This document shows positions 13,536 to 13,670 of a stretch of DNA of 13,670 nt, in pieces; position 1 is the first letter of the stretch, and every line of letters starts with the position of its first letter. Position numbers and translations under genes: made by a program. The DNA is from an uncultured Candidatus Competibacteraceae bacterium (GTDB lineage Bacteria; Pseudomonadota; Gammaproteobacteria; Competibacterales; Competibacteraceae), in the NCBI GenBank assembly GCA_937960715.1, contig CALGOO010000260.1, forward strand, positions 1-13,670, given 5' to 3'. The notes beneath the pieces are model-generated. The model saw only the letters and a list, made by a program, of their open reading frames with translations. It did not search any database and was not told the DNA's origin.

Positions 13536-13670
13536 CTACGAATGCTCCGCACCGACTTCCTTGGCCACCGCCCGGTATATTTCCTCCATCACGCCATCCT
13601 GCTCTTGCAGAACCTGGCGATTATCAAAGCGCAACACACGCAACCCCTGGCTTTCCAGGAAAGCGGTACG
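13536..13670 (-). CDS. DUF559 family (endonuclease-like) protein, C-terminal fragment at window edge
   Basis: The last 44 codons of a gene running off the right edge end with TAG at 13538-13536. The peptide contains FLESQGLRVLRFDNRQVL and EEIYRAVAKE. This matches the C-terminal end of DUF559 proteins, small relatives of very-short-patch-repair and other PD-(D/E)XK nucleases, in which a GxxVLRFxxxxVLxNxxxVxxxI pattern closes the domain. Family proteins are about 120 residues, so most of the gene is outside. It is in the same frame and strand as the RT and directly upstream of it. Its position where the RT N-terminus should be suggests that a DUF559 unit was inserted there. Confidence 0.65.
   Translation of the reverse strand, partial: RTAFLESQGLRVLRFDNRQVLQEQDGVMEEIYRAVAKEVGAEHS

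Overview
The window looks like accessory DNA from a GC-rich proteobacterium, most likely a gammaproteobacterium. That is inferred from the IncI/Dot-Icm-type conjugation genes, gene style and codon use; a Competibacter-like genome would fit but is a guess. No rRNA, tRNA or CRISPR array is visible.

Left arm (1-3509): an AT-rich leader, then an IcmV/TraX-like and a DotA/TraY-like gene, the end of a type IVB (I-type) conjugation cluster. The DotA/TraY gene appears frameshifted near its 3' end. A small unknown gene converges on it. The following gap holds a broken VapC (PIN toxin) N-terminus. A Dda/RecD-like SF1 helicase gene follows (3510-4973).

Centre (5124-12440), the core: three linked genes whose products all begin with a related ~75-residue helical effector-associated-domain (EAD)-like module. 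They are (i) EAD + DUF4062 + nSTAND1 NTPase, followed in the same frame, after a single TAA, by an FGE-sulfatase/C-type-lectin-fold domain; (ii) EAD + trypsin-like protease; (iii) EAD + NACHT NTPase + FGE-sulfatase domain in one chain. The 3' ends of both FGE domains are variable repeats (VR1, VR2) of a diversity-generating retroelement (DGR). They align without gaps at an exact 4200-base offset and differ at 18 positions, all first or second codon positions. Both are followed by the same shared 3' tract and by paired GTA-loop hairpins.

Right arm (12516-13670): a DGR-type reverse transcriptase on the minus strand, convergent with the second target. Its N-terminus is missing: upstream lies a GC-rich short repeat and then the tail of a DUF559 nuclease-like gene running off the window. 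The template repeat (TR) and an avd accessory gene are not in the window and probably lie to the right.

Working model (inference, resting on the described class of NTP-dependent, EAD-wired, DGR-diversified conflict systems): the hypervariable FGE domains sense a ligand, the STAND and NACHT NTPases act as switches, and EAD-EAD contacts recruit the EAD-trypsin protease as effector. Three lesions (traY frameshift, in-frame TAA between STAND and FGE, 5'-truncated RT) suggest partial decay or sequencing errors.
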